Shown piece after piece: positions 1 through 10,152 of a stretch of 64,000 nucleotides of DNA. The number at the start of each line of letters is the position of its first letter. The stretch's first letter is position 1. Source of the stretch: Closterium sp. NIES-65 (Eukaryota > Streptophyta > Zygnematophyceae > Desmidiales > Closteriaceae); assembly GCA_948144175.1 (NCBI GenBank), contig CANXME010002486.1, positions 4,588,001 through 4,652,000 of the forward strand. Direction: 5' to 3'. Both the position numbers and the translations under genes were made by a program. The notes beneath the pieces were generated by a model. The model had not been told where the DNA came from, made no database searches, and worked only from the letters and a program-made list of their open reading frames with translations.

Positions 1-249
1 ACCCCCCTTCTCGACCTGCCTCTCTCGACCGATGAACAACGACGGCGGCGTCGACGTGGGCGTCAACGCCGGTGGAGGTCAGGTCGGCAGCAGTGCGGGA
101 GGCACGTCGAGGCAGAGAGGTGTGATACACGCCGGTGAAGTCGGCGGCGTTCAGGGGCAAGGGATGCAGTCGTCGGCGGGTGCAGGCTCTTCGCAGTGTG
201 ACGTCGGAGGTCGACGGAGTGGGCTGTCGCCGATGTCGGCGACCCAGGT

Positions 250-1545
250 GACGGCGGGCGGGATTGCACCGAGCTACGGCTACTTCAAGTTTACGCCGGA
301 CAGGATCTCGTTCACCCCGCCGCAGCGCCGCTCGTTGGTCGACCCGACATTCTCACCTGGAAGGAGGCTATCGAGCCCCAGCTGGAGATGGCCGGGATGA
401 TCGGCTTCGCCCGAGGGACCGTGGCGACGCCGGATGAGCACCACCCCGACTTGCGGGCGGAGTTTCGCGCTGTGCAGCTGTTGACCTTCACGGTCATCTC
501 GCGGTGCTGCTCGCCGGGCGTGCACATCGCCTTGAAGTGGTGCCGGGAGTACATCGACGCCGGCCACCGGGCGTAGCACTTCATTGAGTCGACGTACCAG
601 GTCACCGACGACCTGTTCATCGCCCAGCTGGAGGGACAGCTGACGCACCTGCGTATGGGTGACGAGGAGACAGCGACTGACTACTGCAACCGAGCCCGGC
701 AAATTCTCGCCACTATCAGGATGGCCGGCGCGCAGTACTCCATGGCGTCGTACATCACCCATGTCATGCAGGGACTCTCTAGCAGCTACAACATGCAGAA
801 GCGGCTGTCTATGGCGCCGAGCACAAGGGCGACGCTCAACGAGGACAACCTGACCTCGTACATCCTGCAGGACGAGGCGATGCAGGAGGCTGAGCGGTCA
901 CAGGAACTCTTGACGCAGGCCAACTTCGTCGCCCCGGCGAAGCAAGGAGGCCAACCAGGACAGCGTGGGCAGTTGGGCGGCGGCAGTAGCAGTGGCTGGA
1001 AGCCGAGCAAGGACGCCGACAAGAAGAAGTCGGCTAAGGATAGTGGTCGTGGAGGCAGAGGCCGACGCCGGGAATGCTGGCTTTGCGGCGACCCCGACCA
1101 CCTCTCCTTCGAGTGTCCCAACCGCAGTGACTCCGACGACGACGACGCTAAGGGAGGCCGTGGGAGGTCTGGCAGCCGTCGTCCTCGTCGTGGAGGAAAC
1201 CAGCCGCGCAAGGAGAAGCAGTCAACCAAGACAACGACTTCGGCGAAGGACGCCGACTCCGCTGCAGGCGGCAAGGGGCGAGACAACAAGACGGCGTCGT
1301 GCTCGCTGGTCGGCGTTGTGGAGCCGACCATCTCTCTGGCGCCGGAGGCCGGAGAGGACTTCCAGGCGGTGGCAGCAGCTGTGCAGGCGAACCCGGCGGT
1401 GGTCCTGCTCGACAGCGGTTGCTCCCACAACCTGATGGGGACGAAGGAAGCCTTCGTCGACCTGCAACCGAGCGACGCCATCAGGCATGTGCGCGGCTTC
1501 AATGGGGCGCTGCAGGACGTCCAGCGGTTGCTGCCAAGGATGGCA
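250..1545 (+). pseudogene. gag: Copia-I gag and start of protease (frameshifted)
   Basis: Capsid-like sequence runs from about 340 to 950 across two frames, with a stop at 574. A zinc knuckle follows at about 1,075-1,120 (C-x2-C-x4-H-x4-C, read as CWLCGDPDHLSFEC), in a basic Ser/Arg/Lys-rich stretch. The aspartic protease active site LLDSGCSHNLMG is at about 1,406-1,440. In the family Gag packages RNA and protease cuts the polyprotein. The protease frame ends abruptly near 1,540, where sequence jumps into the middle of integrase; the rest of protease and the integrase zinc finger are missing. Confidence 0.75.
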
Positions 1546-2755
1546 GCCTGTACTTCTTGCTGCTAAAGGACCGCAAGACCCGTTATGTGTGGGTGAAGCC
1601 GGTCGCCAAGAAGTCCGATGCGTTGCAGGCGTTCGTGCAGTGGCTGGCGGTGGCTGAGCGGCAAACGAAGAAGTCGGTGTTGATGCTGCGCTCCGACCGG
1701 GGAGGGGAGTTCCTCGGGAAGCAGTTCACCGACTTCGTGAACGGAAAGGGGATCGTCCACGACCTGACCTGCCCATACACCCCGCAGCAGAACGGCATGG
1801 CGGAGCGGGAGATGAGGGCGGTGGTGGAGTCGGTGCGGACAATGCTGTTGCACATGGGCGTGCAGCACCACTGGTGGCACCTCGCTCTTCGGCAGGCCAT
1901 CTGGGTCCGCAACTGCCTTGAGAGGTCGGCGCTGCCGCCGGGGACGACGCCGTACCAGCTGCTGACCGGGAAGAAGCCCGACTTGTCGCTGGCGCGGGTG
2001 TGGGGCTGCATGGCGCAGTTCCTTGTCCCTGAGCAGCAGCGAGGTGGGAAGCTGAAGCCGAAGGCCAGGTGGGGCCTGCACCTTGGCGTGTCGGCGGCGA
2101 GCAAGGGCTGGGAGACCCTCGACGTTGACACCGACCGGGTGGTCACCACGTCGGACGCGGTGTTCTACGAGGAGATGTCGCTGGCCGAGAGGAAGACGGA
2201 GCATGGGCCGGTGTCCGGCCGCTCGTCGTCCACCCCGCCCTCTGACACCTCGTCGGCGACGCCGCCGCTGCTTGCCGAGGTAGGTGAGCTTGCTATTGAG
2301 GACGCCGAAGGCGTCCGCTCCTCTACCCCTCCCCCTCCGACCCCTGCCCCTCCCCTCGTGGCCGACCTGCGTGGGCTGACCACGGTGTCGGCCTCCGGCG
2401 ATGAGGGGAGTAGTGGGACGCCGCCTTCGGCGCCGGCCAAGTGCATCGCCGGTGGCCGACGTGACGAGCGGCAAATCGACGTGGGGTTGCAGTCGACGTC
2501 GACAGGGGAGGAGCAGGTCGAGGAGCAGCAGCCGACAGGGGAGCAGGCAGCAGCGACGCCGACCAAGGAGCAGTCGGCGACCGGGTCGTTGGCAGGAGAG
2601 CCGACCACAGGGGAGCAGTCGGCTGGACGCCGGCTGAGGAGCAGCAGGACGCCAAGAGCAGCGATGGAGGGGACGCCGAGGAGGTCCAGCCGGGACCACG
2701 GCGTTCAGGCCGACTTCGGAGGCCGCCTGACTTCTTCGTCCCCGCTGCCTTCACC
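1545..2755 (+). pseudogene. pol: Copia-I integrase, N-terminally deleted
   Basis: The frame resembles copia integrase from inside the catalytic core onward. LRSDRGGEF at about 1,687 supplies the second catalytic Asp, and TPQQNGMAERE around 1,780-1,812 supplies the glutamate block. The HHCC zinc finger and the first catalytic Asp, which should lie upstream, are absent, so the protein cannot be a functional integrase. A Ser/Thr/Pro-rich linker follows (2,200-2,750), as is usual between integrase and RT in copia elements. The frame breaks near 2,755. Confidence 0.75.
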
Positions 2756-3300
2756 ACGGTGTACGACGTGGACGATGATGACGACGACCTGCTGTACGAC
2801 GACGCCGAGGAGGATGAGGAGTTTCCGGAGCTCGACCCCGACATGCTAGCCGACCCCGAGCACCGTTGGGACATCTCGACGATGACAGTGAAAGAGGCAT
2901 TGGCGAGCTGGAAGGGCCTGGCTGTGAAGACCGCCATGGAGGAGGAGATTCGCAGCCTCATCAACATGGGCACTTGGGAGCTGGTCGAACGCCCGCCGGG
3001 GGTGAACGTCATGAAGAACCGGTGGGTATTGACGACGAAGTACTACGTCGACGACACCGTCGAGCGCGAGAAGGCGAGGCTGGTCGTGAAGGGCTTCACA
3101 CAGGTGTACGGCGCCGACTACGACGAGACGTTTGCTCCGGTGAGCAGCTACGTCACGCTGAGGATCTTCCTCAGCATCGTCGCCGTCCTCAACCTCAACC
3201 TCATGCAGCTCGACATGAAGAACGCCTTCCTGCAGAGCAAGCTCGATCGGGTGCTGTACATGTCCTAGCCGGACTACTTCAACGACGGAACCGGCCGGGT
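2756..3300 (+). pseudogene. pol: Copia-I reverse transcriptase, N-terminal half
   Basis: An acidic linker (2,760-2,850) leads into the RT fingers. Typical copia blocks are seen: a lysine-rich RLVVKGFTQ block near 3,090, ETFAPV near 3,128 and QLDMKNAFLQ near 3,208. A TAG at 3,266-3,268 interrupts the frame. RT is then cut at 3,308 by a 725-bp transposon; RT resumes at 4,034 in a frame that joins exactly once one copy of the 8-bp target duplication is removed. Confidence 0.8.
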
Positions 3301-3308
3301 GTGCAAGC

Positions 3309-4033
3309 CTATGATGCGAAAGACGCGTCCTGCGTCCTGGACGCATGCGTCCAGACGCATGCGTCCGGACGCAGGACGCTTCACTAGGACCAGAAAGACG
3401 CACCAAAAGACGCAGTCACGGGCAGGCAAAAAAAACCCCCGGGCAGGCAAAAAAACTTGTTATAAGGCATGGGATGAGGGGGGGTGGGAGGGGGGGGGGG
3501 GGGGGGGGACGTTCCACACTTTCAAGGCAAACTTGGCCCCAACATCTAATTTTCCCCCAAATCTCAAGATTAAGGTGAGTCACGTATTGTCACACACATG
3601 TCCCAAGGTCACATACACAGTTTATCGTATCACTGAAGAACACAGTCTAAAACCTCTAGGGTTTTCGAAAGAGAATTGGTTGGGTGGGTGAAATGAGAAA
3701 TGACTTGGTTGGATTGCTAAATGGGCTTGGTGGTAGGCACCTTGGTTGGGTTTTCTAGATGTGAAGTGGTTGAGAGGTATTTGGAATTCAATTGTTGCAT
3801 GGGGGGTTATGAAATGTTGGGGGGGAGCTGTTTTTCAATGTCGAATTGGGCAATGGGGGGTCTGTCGAAATCGCGAGATTGAAATTCGTAATTTGGAAAA
3901 AAAAAAAATTCGGGGCAGCCCAAAATTTTTTCAATCTGCGTCCTGTGTCTGGACGCGCGTCTTGCGTCCTAGCGTCCAGACGCTGCGTCCAGACGCAGGA
4001 CGCAGCGTCCTCTGAGCGTCTTTCGCATCATAG
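3309..4033 (+). mobile_element. MITE-A1: hAT-like non-autonomous element with GACGC terminal repeats
   Basis: Perfect 8-bp target duplication GTGCAAGC (3,301-3,308 and 4,034-4,041). Terminal inverted repeats begin CTATGATGCGAAAGACGC and end with its complement. Both ends are packed with GACGCAGGACGC-type subterminal motifs in both orientations. No transposase frame is present. An 8-bp duplication fits the hAT superfamily, but these termini are not a textbook hAT match. It is related to 10,343-10,844 and 27,556-28,035. Strand is arbitrary. Confidence 0.85.
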
Positions 4034-4708
4034 GTGCAAGCTGCTGAAGAGCCTGTACGGGCTGAAGCAGTCGCCGCTATTGTGGTACTTGGCGCTCAAC
4101 GATGTACTCGTCGGCGCCGGGTGGAAGAAGAGCCAGGTCGACGAGGCTCTCTACTTCAAGGTCGGCGAGGGTGGAGTGGCCTGCTGGGTGCTGGGCTACG
4201 TCGACGACCTGCTTGCCGCCAGCAGCAGCGCCGCGATGCTGAAGGAGCTGAAGGAGCTGCTGGAAGCCGCCTTCGAGCTGCGCGAGATCTCGCCGGTGCA
4301 GAAGTACCTCGGGCTGGAGATCGTGCGCGACAGGTCGGCGGGGAAGCTGTGGCTACACCAGCAGGGCTACGCCGACAAGCTGCGTAGGCGCTTTATCGAC
4401 GAGGAGCAGACCGGGCGCACCCCGAAGACGCCGGTCTCGGTTGGGGCCTACGCCGAGCACACCTTCGACGATGAGGAGGCGCAGGAACGGCAGGAGGAGG
4501 AGTACCGGCAGAAGTTCGGCTCGCTGCAGTTCGCGGCGACGACGACGAGGCCGGACATCGCCTTCGCCTGCAGCAAGCTGGGGAGCGGCCTCACGGTGAG
4601 GAGCGACCAGCACTGGCGCGAGGTCGACCGCTGCCTCGTCTACCTCGCCAACGCGCGTGACACCGCCCTGGAGTTTGGCGGTGGACCTGAGTCGCTCGAG
4701 CTTGTCGG
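4034..4708 (+). pseudogene. pol: Copia-I RT palm/thumb and connection region
   Basis: This continues the RT interrupted at 3,308. It contains LYGLKQSP (about 4,052), the catalytic GYVDDLLAA block (about 4,195) and the YLGLEI block (about 4,305). The active-site YVDD is intact here. RNase H starts at about 4,690 (SLELVG) and is interrupted at 4,708 by a second small transposon. The frame is open across this segment. Confidence 0.8.
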
Positions 4709-5489
4709 TAGGGATGAGCATAGGGACCCGGCGGGTCGGGTCGACCCGACCCGACCCGGGTTTTGACCCAGGTCGGGTCAGGAGTTCTGAACCACTGACC
4801 CGGCCGGGTCGGGTCGTGTATACCCGGCCAGGTCGGGTCGACCCGTGACCCGATTCCGGGTCGGGTCGGGTTTTGACCCGATTATGGACTCGACCCGGTT
4901 TCGGGTACCGCGCCCTATCTCGGGTTGGGTATCTGGCCCAACCCGAGGGTTTCCTCTCGACAATGTTATCCAGATCGCAATCGCGCTTGCTTGTTTTCCC
5001 AGCAACTAGCATTTCGATCTGGATTAAGTTAGGTTAACTAGCTAGTGACGCCAGCAGCCACCCACCAAGCAACATTGGCGTACTAATCTACCCTAGAACC
5101 CACGATAATGTTTAGTTAATACTCAGCCAATCGCACTTCGCACTTCGCGCCATCCATCCTAGGGTTTCTTTTAAATCCGAAATTTACAGGTCGCGCTCCC
5201 ACCCTAGGCGCGCGCATTGCAGGCCCGCGTTTTGGGGCATCTTGGCGCGCCGTGCACGCGCAGGTCGCTAGACCCGCGCCCCTACACATTATTAAGGAGA
5301 ACCCCTAACCCTGCCTATGGGAGTCGGCCCGACCCGACCCGACCCGACTCGGGGGCGGGCCAAGCCTGACCCGGCACCCGATACCCGGGTCGGGCCAGAG
5401 ATCTCAAAAGTTCCGACCCGACCCGGAACCCGGCTGGCCCGCCAAAGTCGGGTCGGGTCGGGTCGGGTCGGGTCATTTGATCATACCTA
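4709..5489 (+). mobile_element. MITE-B1: hAT-like element with CCCGACCCG subterminal repeats
   Basis: It interrupts Copia-I RNase H. Flanks are CTTGTCGG (4,701-4,708) and CTGGTCGG (5,490-5,497), an 8-bp duplication with one mismatch. Ends are TAGGGATGAGCATAGGGACC on the left and the complement of TAGGTATGATCAAATGACCC on the right. The subterminal regions are long runs of GGGTCGGGTCGGGT and its complement, a signature known in plant hAT-type non-autonomous elements. No coding capacity. The internal region is shared, in opposite orientation, with 22,758-23,656. Confidence 0.85.
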
Positions 5490-5962
5490 CTGGTCGGCTA
5501 CGTGGACGCCGATGACGCCGGTGACAAGCAGAACATGACGAGCACGGGCGGCTACGTGTTCGTCTACGGAGGGGCCACAGTCTCCTGGTCGACCCAGCGC
5601 ATCAAGTGCTGGCCACCAAAGCCGGGAAGGAGGGGCGCCGACTTCGCTTCCTTCTTGCAGAGTTCCGGCAGCTGGACGCCGGGAAGCCGACTGTCCTGCG
5701 AGTGGACAACAAGTCGGCTATCACGGTCGCCGAGGGCATGGGGTTGACGGGCAACCTCAAGCACATGGAGCGGCGTCAGGCCTGGCTGCAGCACATGGTG
5801 AAGCGCGGGAAGTTCTCGGTGCAGTACATCCCAACCGCTGAGCAGCCGGCCGACTTCCTGACGAAGGCGCTGCACTATCCGGCGTTCAACTGGTGCTCCG
5901 TCACTATCGGCCAGGTGCGCTTGGCCGACGTGGGCGACGGCGACAACGACGTGCAGCAGTAG
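5490..5962 (+). pseudogene. pol: Copia-I RNase H, C-terminal part
   Basis: RNase H resumes after the inserted element with VGYVDADDAG, in two overlapping frames (a frameshift near 5,610). LRVDNKSAI near 5,697 and AEQPADFLTKAL near 5,840 are the conserved copia RNase H C-terminal blocks. Translation ends at the stop at 5,960. RNase H degrades the RNA of the RNA-DNA hybrid in the reverse-transcribing particle. Confidence 0.8.
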
Positions 5963-6088
5963 GTGCCATGCCCTCTTGCATGGCTGGTGCGGTGATCGGC
6001 GTGCTGTGTGTTGTGTGCACGCCGCTGAGCTTTTCTCCGAGGAGTACTGCCGTGTGGGCTAGGGGGCCCAAGCGTGAACGCGGCAGGG

Positions 6089-7230
6089 GAGTGTCAACGG
6101 GAGCGTTGTAAGGCCCCGTCCACGCTTGGGCGGAGCCAACCTTGTGGTCGGATGTGCGGGGGCTGCAGCCGACCTGCAGCAGTGGGCATGGGGGCCACTG
6201 CAAGGGCGCCGAGCAGGAGGACGCCACCCTGGACGCCTGGTTCGCGTCCCGGAAAGCTGGACGCCGAGCTGGGCGTCGCCACGACTACCCGGGCGCCTGG
6301 TCGACGTCGTCGGCGCCTGCACGACCCTCTGGAAGGCCAGACGCCGACCTAGGCGTCTACACGGCGTCCTGGGAGGAGGGACGCCGCTCTCGAGGTTTGG
6401 TCGGCGTCCTGGGCGTCTGGACGCCAACCTGGGGGTTCGGAAGGCGACGCCGACTTGGACGCCGACCTGGGACATGCGTGGCCGGCTGCGGACTGCGTGG
6501 GTAGACCAGGCGTGGTTGCCCTGTCGATCGGGATACCCGGGCGACGTGCGCGGGTGTCGCCAGGGTGGAGTCTGCGAGGCCGACCTCGGGGGTGGTATCC
6601 CGAGGTCGACGTGGCTGGTGGGCGCGGTCGCTGGCGTGGAGTCTGCGAGGCGTCTGCGCTGTGCACGTGACAGGGACGTGCACACCAACTAGCTGCGCGC
6701 ACCTGTGAAGCAGGTGCACCGCTGTCCTGCGGGTGCAGCGCTGTACAGCCGACTTGCTGCAGCGCTGGCACACCTAGGGTTGAGCAAAAAAACGAACAAC
6801 TATTCGGTTCGCCTCGGACACGTTCGAGGCGAACCGAACAGGTTTTTTTTTGGCTTAAAATGTTCGCCGAACAGTGTTCGATGTTCGCCCGAACACGTTC
6901 GTGTTCGGGCCGCTGCTGCAATTTGCCCGCGACGAACACGAACAGTGTTCGAGGTTCGCCCGAACACGCCTTCACAGGCGAACGGCGAACACCATTTTTT
7001 GCTCAAAGTGTTCGCCGAACCGAACAGTGTTCGGTTCGGCAAACGAATGTGTTCATGTAGGGGCGAACACGAACACGTTCGTGTTCGCCACTTGCTCATC
7101 CCTAGGCACACCGTGGACTTGCAACGTTGGCGAACCGCTACTCTGCAACGCTGGAGCGGTACGAGCGCTGCTGCGCTGGAGCGCGGTCGACCGTGCTGCG
7201 CTGGAGGTCGACCAGCCGCCTAGCTAGCAC
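6089..7230 (+). repeat. Probable 3' LTR of Copia-I
   Basis: The segment starts TGTCAACGGGAGCGTTG after a purine-rich tract, just beyond the RNase H stop. It has no coding signal. From about 6,190 to 6,660 it is a degenerate array of GACGCC and CTGGGCGTC words. MITE-C is inserted at 6,775. The 5' partner LTR is outside the window, so neither identity nor the right end can be confirmed. Confidence 0.5.
6775..7104 (+). mobile_element. MITE-C: hAT-like element with GTTCG/CGAAC repeats
   Basis: Perfect 8-bp target duplication GGCACACC (6,767-6,774 and 7,105-7,112). Ends are TAGGGTTGAGCA and the complement of TAGGGATGAGCA, the same terminal word as MITE-B. The interior consists of GTTCGCCGAACAC-type repeats in both orientations, so it can fold strongly. 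No coding capacity. Confidence 0.85.
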
Positions 7231-7289
7231 TGATGTAGTATGTGATGCCAATGTTGTTGCTATCATTGTTGTCATGTTTTCCTAGTGAA

Positions 7290-9316
7290 ACTCTTGCCAA
7301 TTCTCCCCGTGAACTAGCAAGCAGCGTGAACACAAGGAAACGACTAAGTGAACGAACGCAGAGATCACACGAGCACACGTGCCTAGCCCGTAGCCTAGCT
7401 CCCGTTGCTGCAGTTTTCTCCGCATATCCGTCATACCTTCACTCTTCCAGACAGTCCCCAACAGAACGGTGTTGCTAAGAGTCGGAACCGCATCTTAGTG
7501 CAGATTGGTCGCTACCTCCTCACTCACGCTTGCGCCCCTCCCTCTCTTTGGGGGGTACGACATGCTCCACGCTGCCGCCCTCCACAATCTCCATCCTCAT
7601 CCTCATCACACCCACACCACTCCCGCTGAGATGTGGACGGGTCAAAAGCCATCTGTCCTTCCTCTGCGTGCATGGGGGTGCACTTCCTATGTTCTCCTCA
7701 ACTCCCGAGCCCGTCAAGCAGCTGGCGGCAAACTTGCTCCCAAACAATGACGTGCGTATACCTCGGGCACAACTCAGATTCGCCAGACTATCTCTTCCTC
7801 CATCCTTCCACCAACAAACTTGTTGTTAGGTACTTATTTTCCTTTAATTATGCTGAAGGTTAGTTCACTAGTTTGTTTTATGGTTTGTACGTATTTGCTT
7901 ACATTATAATAGTGTAGACAATAGGGGTTGGGTTATATTAGTTATAGGGTGCCCCTTGAGTGACTTTATCAATTGCTAGGCACCCCAAATTCGGCTTTGG
8001 GGCACCCCAGCACGTTTCCCATCCTTGGGGACGCGGCTCCAGCCTGGACCCACGAATTTCAACATTGGAAACGCGGCTCCAGCTTGGAATTCGCGTTTCC
8101 AATTCGTGGAATCGCGGTTCCACTAGAGGGGGCGCTTCCAGGCCCACTTTGAGGGTCCCTCACGTCCCCATCTTGACTGTGGGCGACTTGAGCACCCATT
8201 TGGCCACCCCAAGTCCCTTGGGTACCAAATTCCTCACCTGGACGAGCCCAAGTCGCCTCCAAGCTAGCTCTCTTCACTTTCTGCCTATTTTAGCTTTTGT
8301 TTTGCTTGTATTCATTACTTCAGTTAACTTTCTGTTTGTAGACCTTTTTCAACATCTCAGAACCAGCTTCTCCTTGTGCACACTGTGCACATAGGTCTGA
8401 TTTTCTACAAAACTTTACCGCAGCCGAGACGTGTTGTTTTATGAGTCTCTCTCGCCCATTCTATCCCTCCTCCAAGGCTTCCCCCTCTCCTCCACCTCCT
8501 CTTACTTGGGCTGACTTTGACAGTCTTCCTCCTCCCGCCACTCCTCCTCTTCCTGCTCCCTCCACCGTCTCTGACCCGCCACCACCCACTTCCCCCTCCA
8601 GCACCACGCAGTCTCATCCGCTCCTTCCCTCCCCCTCCCCTCCCCCACCGGCTCCCCCTCTTTCCTCTCCTCCTGCTCTGGATCCTGCTCCTGCTCCCGC
8701 TCCTCCTTCCGAGCCTCCTCCTCTCAAAACCTACCACCGCCGTCCTCCGGCTCCTGCTCCTGTTCCTACTCTAGCTCCTGATCCTGCTCCAGCTCCTGCT
8801 CATGATCCTGCTCCAGCTCCTGCTCATGATCCTGCTCTTGCTCCCACAACCACCTCAGATATCGATACTACTCCTCCATCTCCGCCTCCCTCCCCCATCG
8901 ATTCTCGCACACACTCTCATACAGCCTCGAAGCCACTCTCCCTTTCCGTTCGCATCTTTTTCAATCCTCCTCCTGTCGAGGGTGATTATTCTCTCGTGCC
9001 CTCCCTCCTTAAAGCAGACAAGAGGAGTTGATTGATATCGACCCAGCCATCCACGCGCTCTGCTTCCTCTTTCCACATCTCGCAGACTCTCCCACCCTCA
9101 ATTTCTCAGACAACCCCTCCATCCCCACGCCTCCCACCTATGCTGAAGTAGTCTCTAGTCCTCACGCCGCCAAGTGGTTGGGAGCCATTGTCGCAGAATG
9201 TGAGGCCTTCATTCACACAGGAACATTCACAGATGTCTCTCCTCCCTCCGACGTCAACATTGTGAAGGGAATATAGGTTTTTCAGGTGAAACAACTTCCA
9301 GGCAAATTTCCTCAAA
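7290..9316 (+). mobile_element. Copia-II fragment, first copy (integrase end, Pro-rich linker, RT start)
   Basis: Copia integrase C-terminal sequence (SPQQNGVAKSRNR near 7,455; AEMWTGQKPS near 7,630; CVYLGHNS near 7,752) continues after a solo LTR into a long Pro/Ser/Ala-rich linker (8,441-9,030) and the start of RT (TYAEVVSSPHAAKW near 9,140). It stops at 9,316, where the last bases of another LTR and a primer-binding site begin. It is nearly identical to 14,930-16,970. Several frameshifts and a TAG at 9,274 make it dead. Confidence 0.75.
7821..8409 (+). repeat. Solo LTR in Copia-II, copy 1
   Basis: 589 bp, starting TGTTGTTAGG and ending TTTTCTACA, flanked by the perfect 5-bp duplication AAACT (7,816-7,820 and 8,410-8,414). 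Removing it and one duplication joins the copia frame as NKLYRSRDVLFYE. Its last 17 bases match the sequence just before the primer-binding site of Copia-III at 9,317-9,333, so it is probably a Copia-III-family LTR. Confidence 0.85.
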
Positions 9317-9494
9317 GGTCTGATTTTCTACATGATATCAGAGCTATAGCTGAGCCTCCGTTGGTCAGCCTCTACTGCACTACAATAGACCTTTTAGAAA
9401 CATTGCTGGTTTTCCTCCATATTTATGGACCATTGGCTGTACTTCGTTTCCAACGCTTAGCCATCAAATAGCCGTTTTTTTGTTGATCTTAACT

Positions 9495-10152
9495 ATGGCT
9501 ACAGTGGACAGTCATTTGGGGAGGCTCACTTTGCCCTCCCTCCTCCCCGATGGCTCCAACTTCAATCATTGGAAGCGGATGGTGGTCCTCACCTTCCAAA
9601 TTGTGGGCATCGTCGACGCTCTTGGTGATTCCGCGCTCACATCCTCATCCGCCTCTTCCTCTACCAATGCTCCGGCCTCCACGTCAGATGCTGCGCCGGC
9701 AGCTCCATCCAACCCGGCTCGCCCGGCTGCTACTACCCCTGCCCTTGCAGCAGCAGAACAAGAACAGCGTGCCTTGCTGTACCTTCTCTCCACGCTTCCC
9801 ACGCAGCTCTCGATGTCTATTTCTCCAACTGCGACCGCTGCCGGGTTGTGGGCTCTTCTCAACAAGAAATTTGCCAAACCGGCAATCAAGCTCAATTCGG
9901 CCTGCTGCGTCAGCTCTTCTCTGTCCGCATGGACCCTGGCCAGCCTGTCCGTGCCTACTTTGACCACGTTCGCGGTCTTGACCTGCAACTCTAGACCAGC
10001 AGCTACAGTCTACCATCTTGGGTGACCTGTCTATCCTTTTGGGTCTTCCTCGGTCTTACGACACGCTTACTGAAACGCTTTGCTCGGTCAAAGAAATAAA
10101 GGATATGACCCTTGAGTGGCTCGAGGGACGTCTCGTGGATGCTGAGTGGGAC
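9495..10152 (+). pseudogene. gag: Copia-III gag, first part
   Basis: The start ATGGCTACAGTGG at 9,495 opens a UBN2/copia-type Gag with LPDGSNFNHWKRM and ALLYLLSTLP blocks. A frameshift occurs near 9,890: the 9,480 frame loses homology while the expected capsid continues in another frame (VRAYFDHVRGL, about 9,945). The gene is split at 10,152 by MITE-B2 and resumes at 11,478. Confidence 0.7.

Larger units (their letters stand above)
1..7230 (+). mobile_element. Copia-I: degenerate Ty1/copia element, 5' end outside the window
   Basis: Gag, protease, integrase, reverse transcriptase and RNase H appear in copia order on the plus strand and end at a stop near 5,962. A purine-rich tract and an LTR-like TGTCAACGGG start follow near 6,089. 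The 5' LTR lies left of the window. The copy is dead: there are several frameshifts, in-frame stops at 574 and 3,266, a deletion that removes the start of integrase, and three small transposons inside it (3,309-4,033; 4,709-5,489; 6,775-7,104). The right boundary is uncertain because I could not find the LTR end; 7,230 is an estimate from the change in sequence character. Confidence 0.8.

Noticed and set aside
7830..8421. A GT-AG intron inside the Copia-II polyprotein
   Set aside because: The segment has TG...CA ends and a perfect AAACT target duplication, so it is a solo LTR; the splice-like bases are coincidental.
8441..9031. Independent Pro-rich structural protein
   Set aside because: It is the usual low-complexity linker between copia integrase and RT, and is duplicated with the element.
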